Source: Ruegeria atlantica (GTDB lineage Bacteria > Pseudomonadota > Alphaproteobacteria > Rhodobacterales > Rhodobacteraceae). Taken from it: 64,000 nt of DNA. The first letter of the stretch is position 1; every line of letters begins with the position of its first letter. The translations under genes and the position numbers were made by a program. The stretch lies in assembly GCF_013032005.1 (NCBI RefSeq), contig NZ_WQBE01000011.1:62001-126000 (forward strand), in the 5' to 3' direction. Shown here in pieces: positions 17,435 through 25,705 of this stretch. The notes under the pieces are model-generated. The model had not been told where the DNA came from. It saw only the letters and a program-made list of their open reading frames with translations, and ran no database searches.

Positions 17435-17449
17435 TCAATCAAGGCTTAA
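17435..17449 (+). promoter_or_regulatory. candidate CtrA box between flgB and fliI
   Basis: TCAA-N7-TTAA, one mismatch from the CtrA consensus TTAA-N7-TTAA. It ends 49 bases before the fliI ATG, the same distance as the perfect box before motB, and 23 bases before the flgB ATG on the other strand. CtrA is the known activator of flagellar genes in Rhodobacterales. The shared spacing is the main reason to accept the weaker sequence. Confidence 0.5.
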
Positions 17450-17498
17450 CCCCGATTCCTTTAGAAAGCGTTTGCAGAAACCCGTTGGAGAACCCACG

Positions 17499-18836
17499 AT
17501 GTCCGATCTCGACCCGATGCTTCTGAAGTGTGAATTCGACCGTCTGTCTGCTGTGCGCCATATGGGCCGCGTTTCCGGCGTGGCACGCGGAGTCATTGAA
17601 ATACAAGGGCTTGAAGGGCAGGCGCGAATCGGTGACCACCTGACATTGCGGCGTCGTAACGGCCCGAATCTGCCGGGCGAAGTGCTGCATGTCGAGGCCG
17701 ACGGTATTCACATGATGCCAACCGCCGCGCCGGATGGGGTGTGCCTGGGTGACCGGGTGATTCTGGACCAGACACCCGCTTTCGCACCCGGCACGCACTG
17801 GCTGGGGCGCCTGGTCGATCCCTTTGGCAAACCGCTGGACGGGAAACCTCTGCTTTCGGGCGCACATGCGCAGGACATCATGCGCGCTCCGCCGCCCGCT
17901 GTGGCACGTAAACCGCTGGGCGTACGGATGGAGACCGGTTTAGCGATGCTCAACACGATGCTGCCCGTGGTCCAGGGTCAGCGCATCGGTCTGTTCGCCG
18001 GATCGGGCGTCGGAAAATCCACCTTGCTGGCAACGCTCGCGAAATCGATGCAGGCGGATGCCGTTGTCGTGGCACTGGTGGGCGAACGCGGGCGGGAGGT
18101 AAACGAGTTTGTCGAACATGCGTTGGGGGCAGAGGGGATGAAACGCTCGGTCGTTGTCGCGGCCACGTCCGATCAATCGGCACTTGCCCGCAGGCGTTGC
18201 GCCTGGTCGGCAATGTCGGTGGCCGAGTATCTGCGCGATCAGGGGCTGAACGTATTGTTTCTGGCCGATTCGGTGACGCGATTTGCCGAGGCGCACCGCG
18301 AAATCGCCGTTGCCATGGGCGAAGCGCCTTCGTTGCGGGGCTTCCCACCTTCGGTCACGCCGCTGATTGCCGGGTTGTGTGAACGCGCGGGTCCCGGAGC
18401 GGCGGACCAAGGTGATATCACCGCCGTGTTCAGTGTTCTGGTCGCGGGATCGGATATGGATGAACCAGTGGCCGACATCCTGCGCGGGGTTCTGGACGGG
18501 CATATCGTGCTGCGCCGCGACATTGCCGAGCGCGGGCGGTTTCCGGCGATTGACCTCAGCCGTTCGGTATCGCGCAGCCTGCCGGGGGCGGCGACCGCAG
18601 AGGAAAACCAATTGATCTCGGAAACCCGCAAACTGGTCGGCAGCTATGAACAATCCGAAGTCATGATCAAGGCCGGGCTTTATGCCGAAGGCGCAGACCC
18701 GCTGCTGGATCAGGCCGTGCGCGTGCATGAGGAACTGGACGCGTTCTTTGGCAAACCCGAGCCAGATGGAATCAAAAACAGCTTTAACCGTCTGCAACTG
18801 ATCCTGCGGCGGGCCAGCGCCAACCTGCCGCGCTAG
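17499..18836 (+). CDS. fliI: flagellar export ATPase FliI
   Basis: 445 residues, related to the F1 ATPase beta subunit. Walker A is AGSGVGKST (167-175) and Walker B lies in GLNVLFLADSVTRFAE; the family segment LVGERGREVNEF is also clear. FliI hydrolyses ATP to unfold and deliver export substrates to FlhA/FlhB. I chose the ATG giving MSDLDPMLLKCEF, preceded by TTGGAG; an open frame of 49 further codons runs into flgB on the other strand. fliH and fliJ are not adjacent. Confidence 0.96.
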   Translation: MSDLDPMLLKCEFDRLSAVRHMGRVSGVARGVIEIQGLEGQARIGDHLTLRRRNGPNLPGEVLHVEADGIHMMPTAAPDGVCLGDRVILDQTPAFAPGTHWLGRLVDPFGKPLDGKPLLSGAHAQDIMRAPPPAVARKPLGVRMETGLAMLNTMLPVVQGQRIGLFAGSGVGKSTLLATLAKSMQADAVVVALVGERGREVNEFVEHALGAEGMKRSVVVAATSDQSALARRRCAWSAMSVAEYLRDQGLNVLFLADSVTRFAEAHREIAVAMGEAPSLRGFPPSVTPLIAGLCERAGPGAADQGDITAVFSVLVAGSDMDEPVADILRGVLDGHIVLRRDIAERGRFPAIDLSRSVSRSLPGAATAEENQLISETRKLVGSYEQSEVMIKAGLYAEGADPLLDQAVRVHEELDAFFGKPEPDGIKNSFNRLQLILRRASANLPR

Positions 18837-18859
18837 CGAAATCCGGACAGTTTTAAGTG

Positions 18860-18874
18860 TTAAGCCCACCTTAA
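18860..18874 (+). promoter_or_regulatory. consensus CtrA box before motB
   Basis: A perfect TTAA-N7-TTAA (spacer GCCCACC), with an additional TTAA seven bases upstream of the first half-site. It ends 48 bases before the motB ATG. This matches the established CtrA recognition sequence of alphaproteobacteria and suggests that motB starts a CtrA-dependent transcript. Confidence 0.72.
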
Positions 18875-18922
18875 GACCTGCCCGGCTACCCCTGTAGTTG
18901 GGTGATAAAAAAGGTGGTGGAG

Positions 18923-19759
18923 ATGGGTGCGCAATCCAATGCGGCGCCAATCATCATCAAGAAGAAACGTGTGTCAGGTGGCGATGGTCACCACGGTGGC
19001 GCTTGGAAAGTTGCATATGCCGACTTTGTCACGGCCATGATGGCGTTCTTCATGTTGATGTGGCTGCTGAATGCAACGACTGAGAAACAACGCAAAGGGC
19101 TGGCGGATTATTTCTCGCCAACAATTCCGGTAAACCCGGTTTCGGGCGGGGGCGATGGGGCTTTTGGCGGGAACAACATGTTTTCCGAAGTGACCATGGT
19201 GATGGATGGCTCGGGCGCCACCAAGCGGCACCCGACGATTGCGCGGCAAGCGCGGGGGTCGATCGGCGTGAATCCCGATGGCGGCAAGGAAATGTCCGAG
19301 GACTTCTCGACGCTCGAAGCGCAACTTCTGGGGCATACCGGGGAAAGCATGGTGTCGGACAAGGTCCTCAAGCACATCGTTACGCGCGTCACTGACGAAG
19401 GTCTGGTGGTCGAGCTGTTTGATACCGAAGATCAGCCGCTGTTCGAATCGGGAACGGATGAACCGACCCCGATGATGCGGGCGCTGGCCCTGCTGGTGAC
19501 GCGATCTTCGGATCTGGTGACAAATGCTGTCTCAGTCGAGGGTCACGTCAGCGCCTCGCCCGTGGTTCTGGCGCAGGACCCGTCCTGGGATGTATCGACC
19601 TCGCGCGCGCAGGTGGTACGCCAACTGCTTGAGGATAAGGGTTTTGCGGGTTCTCGGCTGGATCGCGTGACCGGTCATGCCGACCGGGAATTGAGCGATG
19701 AAAACCCGATGGCCGTGCGCAATAACCGGATCGAAATCATCTTTCTGCGCGACACCTGA
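18923..19759 (+). CDS. motB: flagellar motor stator protein MotB
   Basis: 278 residues: a basic cytoplasmic tail (IIIKKKRVSGG), one transmembrane helix (about 28-52) with the proton-binding Asp in VAYADFVTAMMAFFMLMWLL, a plug/linker of about 100 residues, and an OmpA-like peptidoglycan-binding domain (about 150-278, with VEGHVSAS and AVRNNRIEIIFL). I chose the ATG giving MGAQSNAAP over a GTG seven codons upstream, partly because this gives the same promoter-to-start spacing as fliI. motA is not adjacent. Confidence 0.93.
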   Translation: MGAQSNAAPIIIKKKRVSGGDGHHGGAWKVAYADFVTAMMAFFMLMWLLNATTEKQRKGLADYFSPTIPVNPVSGGGDGAFGGNNMFSEVTMVMDGSGATKRHPTIARQARGSIGVNPDGGKEMSEDFSTLEAQLLGHTGESMVSDKVLKHIVTRVTDEGLVVELFDTEDQPLFESGTDEPTPMMRALALLVTRSSDLVTNAVSVEGHVSASPVVLAQDPSWDVSTSRAQVVRQLLEDKGFAGSRLDRVTGHADRELSDENPMAVRNNRIEIIFLRDT

Positions 19760-19787
19760 ACGCACAGGATAGGCCGCATTTTAACTG

Positions 19788-19802
19788 TTAGCGCGCTGTT
19801 AA
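19788..19802 (+). promoter_or_regulatory. candidate CtrA box before flgE
   Basis: TTAG-N7-TTAA, one mismatch from consensus, with another TTAA four bases upstream of the first half. It ends 54 bases before the flgE ATG, close to the spacing seen for fliI and motB. It would drive flgE-flgK-flgL-flgI. Confidence 0.52.
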
Positions 19803-19856
19803 GGGGCAGTGCGTTAGCTGTTGCCTCAACGATTGACGCAACAGAAGGGCGTGCCA

Positions 19857-21152
19857 ATGACGATTTCCTCCTCGCTGAATGCCGGTGTGGCTTCTTTGAA
19901 GGCCAACGCCAACCGGCTGGCTACTATTTCAGACAACATCGCCAACTCATCGACCTTCGGCTACAAGCGGGTTGAGACGGATTTTCATTCGATGGTCACC
20001 TCGGGTCAGGGCGGCAGCTACTCGGCGGGTGGGGTCAGAACCACCAGCCAGCGTCTGATCGATCAGCGCGGGTCACTGGTGACGACCAACAATTCAACCG
20101 ATCTGGCAGTACGCGGCCGAGGCATGCTGCCGGTGCGCCCAAGCTCGCAAATCGCGGGTGGCTCGAATGAGATGCAACTGACCACGACCGGTTCTTTCCG
20201 CACCAATGAGGAAGGGTATCTGGTCACCGAATCCGGCTTGGTCCTGCTGGGCTGGCGCGCCAACCCGGACGGTTCAATTCCCGCGGTGCCGCGGGACACC
20301 CCGGCGGCGCTCGAGCCCGTGCAGCTTAGCGTCAATCAACTGTCCGGCGCGCCGACCACACAGATGAATCTGCGTATGAACTTGCCCGCAACGGCCACCG
20401 AAGCCGGGTCGCCGGGCGACACACAACCCCTGTCGGTTGAATATTTCGACAACCTGGGCAAATCCGAAAGCGTGGATATCGAACTTGTGCCAACCGTCCC
20501 CGGGGCCGGCAGCAGCAATGAATGGACCATGGTGCTGCGCGACTCAGCCTCGGGCGGGGCGGTGATCGGGGAATACACGCTGACGTTCACCGACAGCCGC
20601 ACCGCTGGCGGCACACTGGCCAGCGTCGCCACCGTATCGGGCGGGGCTTATGACCCGGCAACCGGCAGCCTTGTGGTCAACGTCGCGGGTGGCCCGATGG
20701 AGATCAATATCGGCCAGATCGGCGATGCGGACGGCATCACGCAACTGTCCGATACCTTTGCGCCCGTTTCGATCACACGCGACGGGTCGGCCGTGGGCAC
20801 GATGACCAGCGTTCAGGTCGATGAAAATGGCTATGTATATGCGTTCTATGACACCGGTGTCAGCCGCCGCATGTTCCAGATCCCGCTGGCGGATGTGCCC
20901 AACCCCAATGGCCTGACCGCGCTGGACAGCCAGACTTATGCGCCATCACGGGAAAGCGGCACATATTTTCTCTGGAACGCAGGGGAAGGTCCAACAGGTG
21001 AACTTGTGTCTTTCGCGCGCGAGGAATCGACCACAGACATCGCGACCGAGCTGACTTCGCTGATCCAGACCCAACGCGCCTATTCCTCGGCTGCCACGGT
21101 GATTCAGACGGTTGATGAGATGCTGCAGGAAACCACCAACATCAAACGCTGA
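19857..21152 (+). CDS. flgE: flagellar hook protein FlgE
   Basis: 431 residues. N-terminal rod/hook motif ASLKANANRLATISDNIANS followed by STFGYKRVETDF; the variable central domain is Gly/Thr/Ser-rich; the C-terminal helix is TSLIQTQRAYSSAATVIQ with VDEMLQETTNIKR at the end. FlgE polymerises into the hook. The ATG follows AGAAGGGC; an upstream in-frame TTG was rejected. It begins the rightward hook operon. Confidence 0.95.
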   Translation: MTISSSLNAGVASLKANANRLATISDNIANSSTFGYKRVETDFHSMVTSGQGGSYSAGGVRTTSQRLIDQRGSLVTTNNSTDLAVRGRGMLPVRPSSQIAGGSNEMQLTTTGSFRTNEEGYLVTESGLVLLGWRANPDGSIPAVPRDTPAALEPVQLSVNQLSGAPTTQMNLRMNLPATATEAGSPGDTQPLSVEYFDNLGKSESVDIELVPTVPGAGSSNEWTMVLRDSASGGAVIGEYTLTFTDSRTAGGTLASVATVSGGAYDPATGSLVVNVAGGPMEINIGQIGDADGITQLSDTFAPVSITRDGSAVGTMTSVQVDENGYVYAFYDTGVSRRMFQIPLADVPNPNGLTALDSQTYAPSRESGTYFLWNAGEGPTGELVSFAREESTTDIATELTSLIQTQRAYSSAATVIQTVDEMLQETTNIKR

Positions 21153-21185
21153 TTTGGGTTTTGACCCGGAAAGGGGGCCTGTCTG

Positions 21186-22637
21186 ATGAATTTGTCGACA
21201 GCATTCAACAACGCCGTCAGCGGCCTGACGGCCTCGAGCCGCGGCACCTCGGTCGTGTCAGACAATATCGCCAACGCGCGGACGCCCGGCTTTGCCCGCA
21301 GGTCTCTGGAACTGACGACAAACGTGATTTCGGGCACCGGGGTGCGCACCGCAGGCGTTATTCGCAATCAGGACCCGGTTCTAACCGCCAACCGTCGCAC
21401 CACCGATGCGGAACTGGCCTACCAATTTGCAGTTTCCAGCTTTCACACCAGTGTTGAGGGCGTCGTTGGCACGGTTGACGATCCCACATCGCTCGCCAAT
21501 CGGTTGGCCGAGTTCGACAGCAGCCTGATCACCGCTGCCAGCCTGCCAGATTCTTCTGAGCGACTGGATCAGGTGACCCGCGCGGGCCGTGATCTGGCCA
21601 ACGCGCTCAATTCGGCGTCCGAAGGTGTTCGGCAGCTGCGCTCGGACGCAGATCGCTCCATTGGAAAGCAGGTAGAGAGCCTGAACCAGACCCTCAAGGA
21701 TATCGAGAAGCTGAACGCCAAAATTCCGTCGGTCAAACATGCGGGTGGTGATATTGGTGCCCTGCTGGACCAGCGGCAGGTGTTGATAGATCAGGTGAAT
21801 GAGCTGGTGCCGGTGAACGCGGTTCCGCGTGCGAACGATCAGGTGTCGCTGTACTCAGACGATGGCCTGATCCTGCTGGAAGGCACGGCTGCCGAATTTT
21901 CCTTTACCACCACGGGCGACACCAAACCCCACATGACGGTGGGCAATGGGCTGCTGTCGGGGTTAGAGATGAACGGAAACCCGGTGCGCACCGGCGGAGA
22001 CAACGCCCAGATACGCGGCGGCGCGCTGATGGCGCAGTTTGAAATTCGCGATGAGCTGGCGGTTGAGGCACAGGCTCATCTCGACTCGGTCGCGCGGGAT
22101 ATGATCGAACGGTTCGAAACACCCGGTCTGGACCCCACCGCATTGCCTACCGATCCCGGTCTGTTCACGGATGCTGGCAACCGCTTCGATGCCACTGCGC
22201 CTGAGGGGCTGGCCTCGCGCATCAGCTTGAACACGATTGTTGATCCCGACACTGGGGGTGACAGCTGGCGCTTGCGCGACGGGCTTGGTGCGGTGGCCCC
22301 CGGCGATCCGGGCGATGCCACGCAATTGCAAGCCTTTGGCGCCATTCTCAGCGATGCCCGGCCCGTCGCGGGGTCGCCCTTTGGCACCGGTGACATGCGC
22401 GCCTCGGACCTGACCGATGCGCTGATGTCCAGAACCGGGTCGGACGCTCATTCCGCCAGCCAGCGCCTGACCTTTGCCAACAGCGCGCAGCTGGAAATGG
22501 CCAGAATCGAGGCGGAACAGGGCGTGGATACCGACCAGGAATTGCAGAACCTGATGGAGATCGAGCAGGCCTATGCCGCGAACGCGCGGGTCATCTCGGT
22601 AGTGGATGAATTGATGCAAACCTTGTTGAGGCTCTGA
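21186..22637 (+). CDS. flgK: flagellar hook-filament junction protein FlgK (HAP1)
   Basis: 483 residues with the N-terminal FNNAVSGLTASSRGTSVVS and DNIANARTPGFARRSLEL, a heptad-rich segment around 95-200, and the C-terminal ELQNLMEIEQAYAANARVIS. FlgK caps the hook and joins it to FlgL and the filament. It lies 33 bases after flgE and its stop overlaps the first flgL start codon. Confidence 0.95.
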   Translation: MNLSTAFNNAVSGLTASSRGTSVVSDNIANARTPGFARRSLELTTNVISGTGVRTAGVIRNQDPVLTANRRTTDAELAYQFAVSSFHTSVEGVVGTVDDPTSLANRLAEFDSSLITAASLPDSSERLDQVTRAGRDLANALNSASEGVRQLRSDADRSIGKQVESLNQTLKDIEKLNAKIPSVKHAGGDIGALLDQRQVLIDQVNELVPVNAVPRANDQVSLYSDDGLILLEGTAAEFSFTTTGDTKPHMTVGNGLLSGLEMNGNPVRTGGDNAQIRGGALMAQFEIRDELAVEAQAHLDSVARDMIERFETPGLDPTALPTDPGLFTDAGNRFDATAPEGLASRISLNTIVDPDTGGDSWRLRDGLGAVAPGDPGDATQLQAFGAILSDARPVAGSPFGTGDMRASDLTDALMSRTGSDAHSASQRLTFANSAQLEMARIEAEQGVDTDQELQNLMEIEQAYAANARVISVVDELMQTLLRL

Positions 22638-23647
22638 TGATGAATTTGACGTCTATTGGCGATCTGGCGCGGGGCATGACATTGCGGACCCGCTCGACCG
22701 AACTCAGAAACGAAATCGAAACCCTGTCTTATGAGATGTCGACCGGCAAGGTTCAGGATGTGTCGGGACGTCTGGATGGTGACTATTCCCATCTGCTGGA
22801 TCTGGACCGCAGCCTATCGCGTCTAGACGCTTATCAGATATCGACGGCTGAGGCTGGGCTGTTCACGGATGCCATGCAGCTGAGCTTGACCACGATTAAC
22901 GAGTCCGTGACCGAGTTGACCTCCTCCCTTTTGTCCTTCGGCACGTCAAACCAGGCGGTCAGCCATGAAAATGCATCGGTTCAGGCCCGGAACGAGTTGG
23001 ATACGATCATATCAGCGCTGAACACCCGCGCTGGTGGACGCAGCCTGTATTCCGGCGCGGCCACTGATGTCTCCCCCCTGCCGTCAACCGACACGTTGTT
23101 GAACGCACTTGAAACGGAGCTGAGCGGATACGTCACAACGGCGGATATCAGACAGGCGGCAGAAGACTGGTTCAACGACCCCGCCGGGTTTGACGCGGTG
23201 ATCTACCAGGGCTCGGGCAATGCGTTGGCACCAATGCAGATATCCGAGAATGAAAGCATCACGATCCCGATCACAGCCACCGACCCCGCGATCAAGGATG
23301 CGATACGGGATATCGCCGTTGCGGCGTTGGTCTCTGACAATGCTCTGAACTTGCCGCGTGATCAGCGCACTGCCCTGTTTACACAGTTGGGCGTCGATCT
23401 GGCCAACACCCAGAACGATGTGGTGAACTTGCGCGCTCAGGTCGGTTCAGCAGAGGCTCGGATCGAACAGGCGGCCACGCGCAACAGCGCCGCGCAGACC
23501 AGCCTTGAATTCAGCAGGAACAAGTTGATCGCTGCGGACCCCTATGAAACAGCTGCACAGTTGCAGACCGTCCAGTTCCAGTTGGAGAGCCTGTATTCCG
23601 TCACCGTTCGCAATGCGAACCTGTCGCTGGTGAATTTCCTAAGATGA
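22637..23647 (+). CDS. flgL: flagellar hook-filament junction protein FlgL (HAP3)
   Basis: 336 residues related to flagellin. The N-terminal coiled-coil includes RSTELRNEIETLSYEMSTGK and the C-terminal one QTVQFQLESLYSVTVRNANL, ending in LVNFLR. The central region has VQARNELDTIISALNTRAGG, typical of flagellin-fold proteins. Two consecutive ATGs overlap the flgK stop (TGATGATG), and either may be used. The stop overlaps flgI by four bases. Confidence 0.92.
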   Translation: MMNLTSIGDLARGMTLRTRSTELRNEIETLSYEMSTGKVQDVSGRLDGDYSHLLDLDRSLSRLDAYQISTAEAGLFTDAMQLSLTTINESVTELTSSLLSFGTSNQAVSHENASVQARNELDTIISALNTRAGGRSLYSGAATDVSPLPSTDTLLNALETELSGYVTTADIRQAAEDWFNDPAGFDAVIYQGSGNALAPMQISENESITIPITATDPAIKDAIRDIAVAALVSDNALNLPRDQRTALFTQLGVDLANTQNDVVNLRAQVGSAEARIEQAATRNSAAQTSLEFSRNKLIAADPYETAAQLQTVQFQLESLYSVTVRNANLSLVNFLR

Positions 23648-24738
23648 AGCTTTTTGTTTTCCTACTGATGTTGCTGCCCGGGATAGCATCCGCTGGCACG
23701 ATCCGCCTGAAGGACCTTGTGGATTTTGACGGGGTGCGGGGCAATGATCTGGTCGGCTATGGCCTGGTTGTCGGGCTGAACGGAACTGGCGACGGGCTGC
23801 GCAATTCACCCTTCACCGAAGAGATTATGTCGAACATCCTGGAACGGCTGGGCGTCAACGTGAATGGCGAAGATTTTCGCCCTAAAAACGTAGCGGCTGT
23901 GTTGGTGACCGCCAGCCTGCCGCCTTTCGCGCGGGTCGGCGGGCAGATCGACGTGACGGTGTCGGCCATTGGTGATTCCAAAAGCCTGTTGGGTGGCACC
24001 CTGATCATGACACCGCTCAACGCGGCCGATGGGCAAATCTATGCTGTGGCGCAAGGCACGGTTCTGGCCGGTGGAGCCGTGGCTGAGGGTGAGGCTGCGT
24101 CGGTTGTTCAGGGAGTGCCGACCTCCGGCGTGATCCCCTCGGGCGCACGGGTTGAGCGTGAGATCGATTTTGACCTGTCAACCTTGACGCAAATGCGCCT
24201 TGCCCTGCGCGAGCCGGACTTCACCACCGCCAGTCGGATTGAGATTGCGATCAACACAGAATTCAACCGCGCAGTGGCGATTATGCGGGATTCCGGCACG
24301 GTGGAACTCAACATTGCCGCAACCCAGTCGGTTTCAACCGCGCATGCGCTGGGTCGGATCGAAAACATTCTGGTCGAACCGGAAACCAAGGCGCGCGTCG
24401 TGGTCGATCAGCGCTCAGGGACCATCGTCATGGGGCAAGAGGTTCGGATTTCACGGGTCGCGGTATCACAAGGCAATCTAACCCTGACAGTCGAGGAATC
24501 CCCCATCGCAGTTCAGCCTAACCCTTTTGCCCGCGGCGAAACGGTTGTGGTCCCCCGCACTTTCGCCGGTATCGAAGAAGAAGAGGGCACTGGGTTGGCC
24601 GAAATCCCCGAGGCAACTACCCTGTCCGAGGTTGTGGCCGGGCTGAATGCGCTGGGCGTGTCGCCCCGCGACATGATCGACATACTGAAAACGATCAAGG
24701 CCGCCGGGGCATTGCACGCTGAGTTTGTAGTTCGATAA
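23644..24738 (+). CDS. flgI: flagellar P-ring protein FlgI
   Basis: 364 residues: Sec signal peptide (about 1-18, FVFLLMLLPGIASA) and the highly conserved mature start RLKDLVDFDGVRGNDLVGYG with LVVGLNGTGDGLRNSPFT. It polymerises in the periplasm around the rod with help from FlgA. The C-terminal part shows LSEVVAGLNALGVSPRDMID, also typical. The ATG overlaps flgL (ATGA). It ends the rightward hook operon. Confidence 0.97.
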   Translation: MKLFVFLLMLLPGIASAGTIRLKDLVDFDGVRGNDLVGYGLVVGLNGTGDGLRNSPFTEEIMSNILERLGVNVNGEDFRPKNVAAVLVTASLPPFARVGGQIDVTVSAIGDSKSLLGGTLIMTPLNAADGQIYAVAQGTVLAGGAVAEGEAASVVQGVPTSGVIPSGARVEREIDFDLSTLTQMRLALREPDFTTASRIEIAINTEFNRAVAIMRDSGTVELNIAATQSVSTAHALGRIENILVEPETKARVVVDQRSGTIVMGQEVRISRVAVSQGNLTLTVEESPIAVQPNPFARGETVVVPRTFAGIEEEEGTGLAEIPEATTLSEVVAGLNALGVSPRDMIDILKTIKAAGALHAEFVVR

Positions 24739-24758
24739 GCAAACAGAACCGAGCAGGT

Positions 24759-24778
24759 GGCGGGATCAGATGCCCGCC
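24759..24778. terminator. hairpin between convergent flgI and the DUF1523 gene
   Basis: GGCGGG and CCCGCC arms separated by eight bases, in the 41-base gap between two converging genes. There is no T-run on either side, so termination is a guess from position. Confidence 0.35.
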
Positions 24779-24779
24779 A

Positions 24780-25427
24780 TCACTTGGATTTCCAGCTATC
24801 AAGCCAGCGGCGGAACCCGTTGCGCTTTTCTTCGATCGCATCACCGGCGGCATAAATCCCATCTTCCATATTCTCAAGCATCGGGTCGATACGGCGTTGC
24901 CGGAACCGACGCCAGCGCACCCAAATAGCCCAGACGACGGCAAAGAAAACCGTCAGAAAGATGATGTTGAACCATGGGATCAGCCGCACATCAGGGCTGT
25001 CCACCGGGCGCACCGAGACCACATTGGGAAAGATCGACATAAGCTGATTGCGCCAACCATAATGGCGCAAAACCACCCATTGCGGGTTATCCGCAGTCGA
25101 CACGAGATTGGTCAGTTCCGCCTGTAGGTTCGAACTGTCGAGTTTGAAATAGGGCGGCCAGCCCCAGCCGGTATCCTCATTGCGATAAACGCGCGGTTTC
25201 CCGTTCGGGCGGAAGGTCTCCACAAATCGCACATCTCGGTTGACAGTCTGCGCGCCCTCTTGGCCTGTATCTTGCTGTGCCCAGAAGATCGAGTTCTCAC
25301 CAAAATCGACGCGCCGCACCTCGGTTTTTACGATCCGCACCACATCTTGCTGTGGCAAGGTGTATTCCAGCACCGAGGCAACAAGCCCCCAAAACACGAT
25401 GATGAATACCCATTTGACATAGACCAT
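24780..25427 (-). CDS. DUF1523 family membrane protein
   Basis: 215 residues: an N-terminal transmembrane helix (about 4-22), a periplasmic domain with the family blocks LPQQDVVRIVKTEVRRVDFG, VYRNEDTGWGWPPYFK and QWVVLRHYGWRNQLMSIFPN, and a second helix (about 150-170) before a basic/acidic cytoplasmic tail. This matches DUF1523 as I remember it; its function is unknown. It is the last gene of a leftward run that contains an AAA+ ATPase, 11 bases after the 88-residue membrane protein. Confidence 0.82.
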   Translation of the reverse strand: MVYVKWVFIIVFWGLVASVLEYTLPQQDVVRIVKTEVRRVDFGENSIFWAQQDTGQEGAQTVNRDVRFVETFRPNGKPRVYRNEDTGWGWPPYFKLDSSNLQAELTNLVSTADNPQWVVLRHYGWRNQLMSIFPNVVSVRPVDSPDVRLIPWFNIIFLTVFFAVVWAIWVRWRRFRQRRIDPMLENMEDGIYAAGDAIEEKRNGFRRWLDSWKSK

Positions 25428-25438
25428 CTATCCGGCCC

Positions 25439-25705
25439 TCATTTGAAATTAGTAATATAGATCAGCAGGGCAATGGCCCCAAGCGGGATGACATAGACAC
25501 CCAGCAGCAGTTTCTTGCGGAACGATTTGTCATATTGCCGCATTCCCCGCTCGAGAAAAGCCTCTCGATCACCGTGCAGCCCTTTTTTTTCCCAATGCGC
25601 GATCAACTTACGCCGACGGACGAGGCGGGAATAGATCGACAGCCCGACATAGATCACGGTCAGAACGATCAGCAGTGGAATTAGAAAACGGATTGCGACA
25701 AGCAT
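25439..25705 (-). CDS. small two-helix membrane protein, unknown
   Basis: 88 residues with hydrophobic segments at about 5-25 (FLIPLLIVLTVIYVGLSIY) and 66-84 (LLGVYVIPLGAIALLIYI), and a basic connecting loop (RLVRRRKLIAHWEKKG). A strong GGGAGG precedes the ATG, and its start directly follows the stop of the 445-residue gene, so it should be translated from the same mRNA. No family recognised. Base composition matches the flanking genes. Confidence 0.75.
   Translation of the reverse strand: MLVAIRFLIPLLIVLTVIYVGLSIYSRLVRRRKLIAHWEKKGLHGDREAFLERGMRQYDKSFRKKLLLGVYVIPLGAIALLIYITNFK

Noticed and set aside
18902..18922. GTG start for motB seven codons upstream
   Set aside because: It would leave only 27 bases between the CtrA box and the start, unlike fliI and flgE, and would add residues not typical of MotB.
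17940..18950. 336-codon frame opposite fliI
   Set aside because: FliI Walker motifs are intact on the plus strand; the opposite frame runs past the gene end without support.
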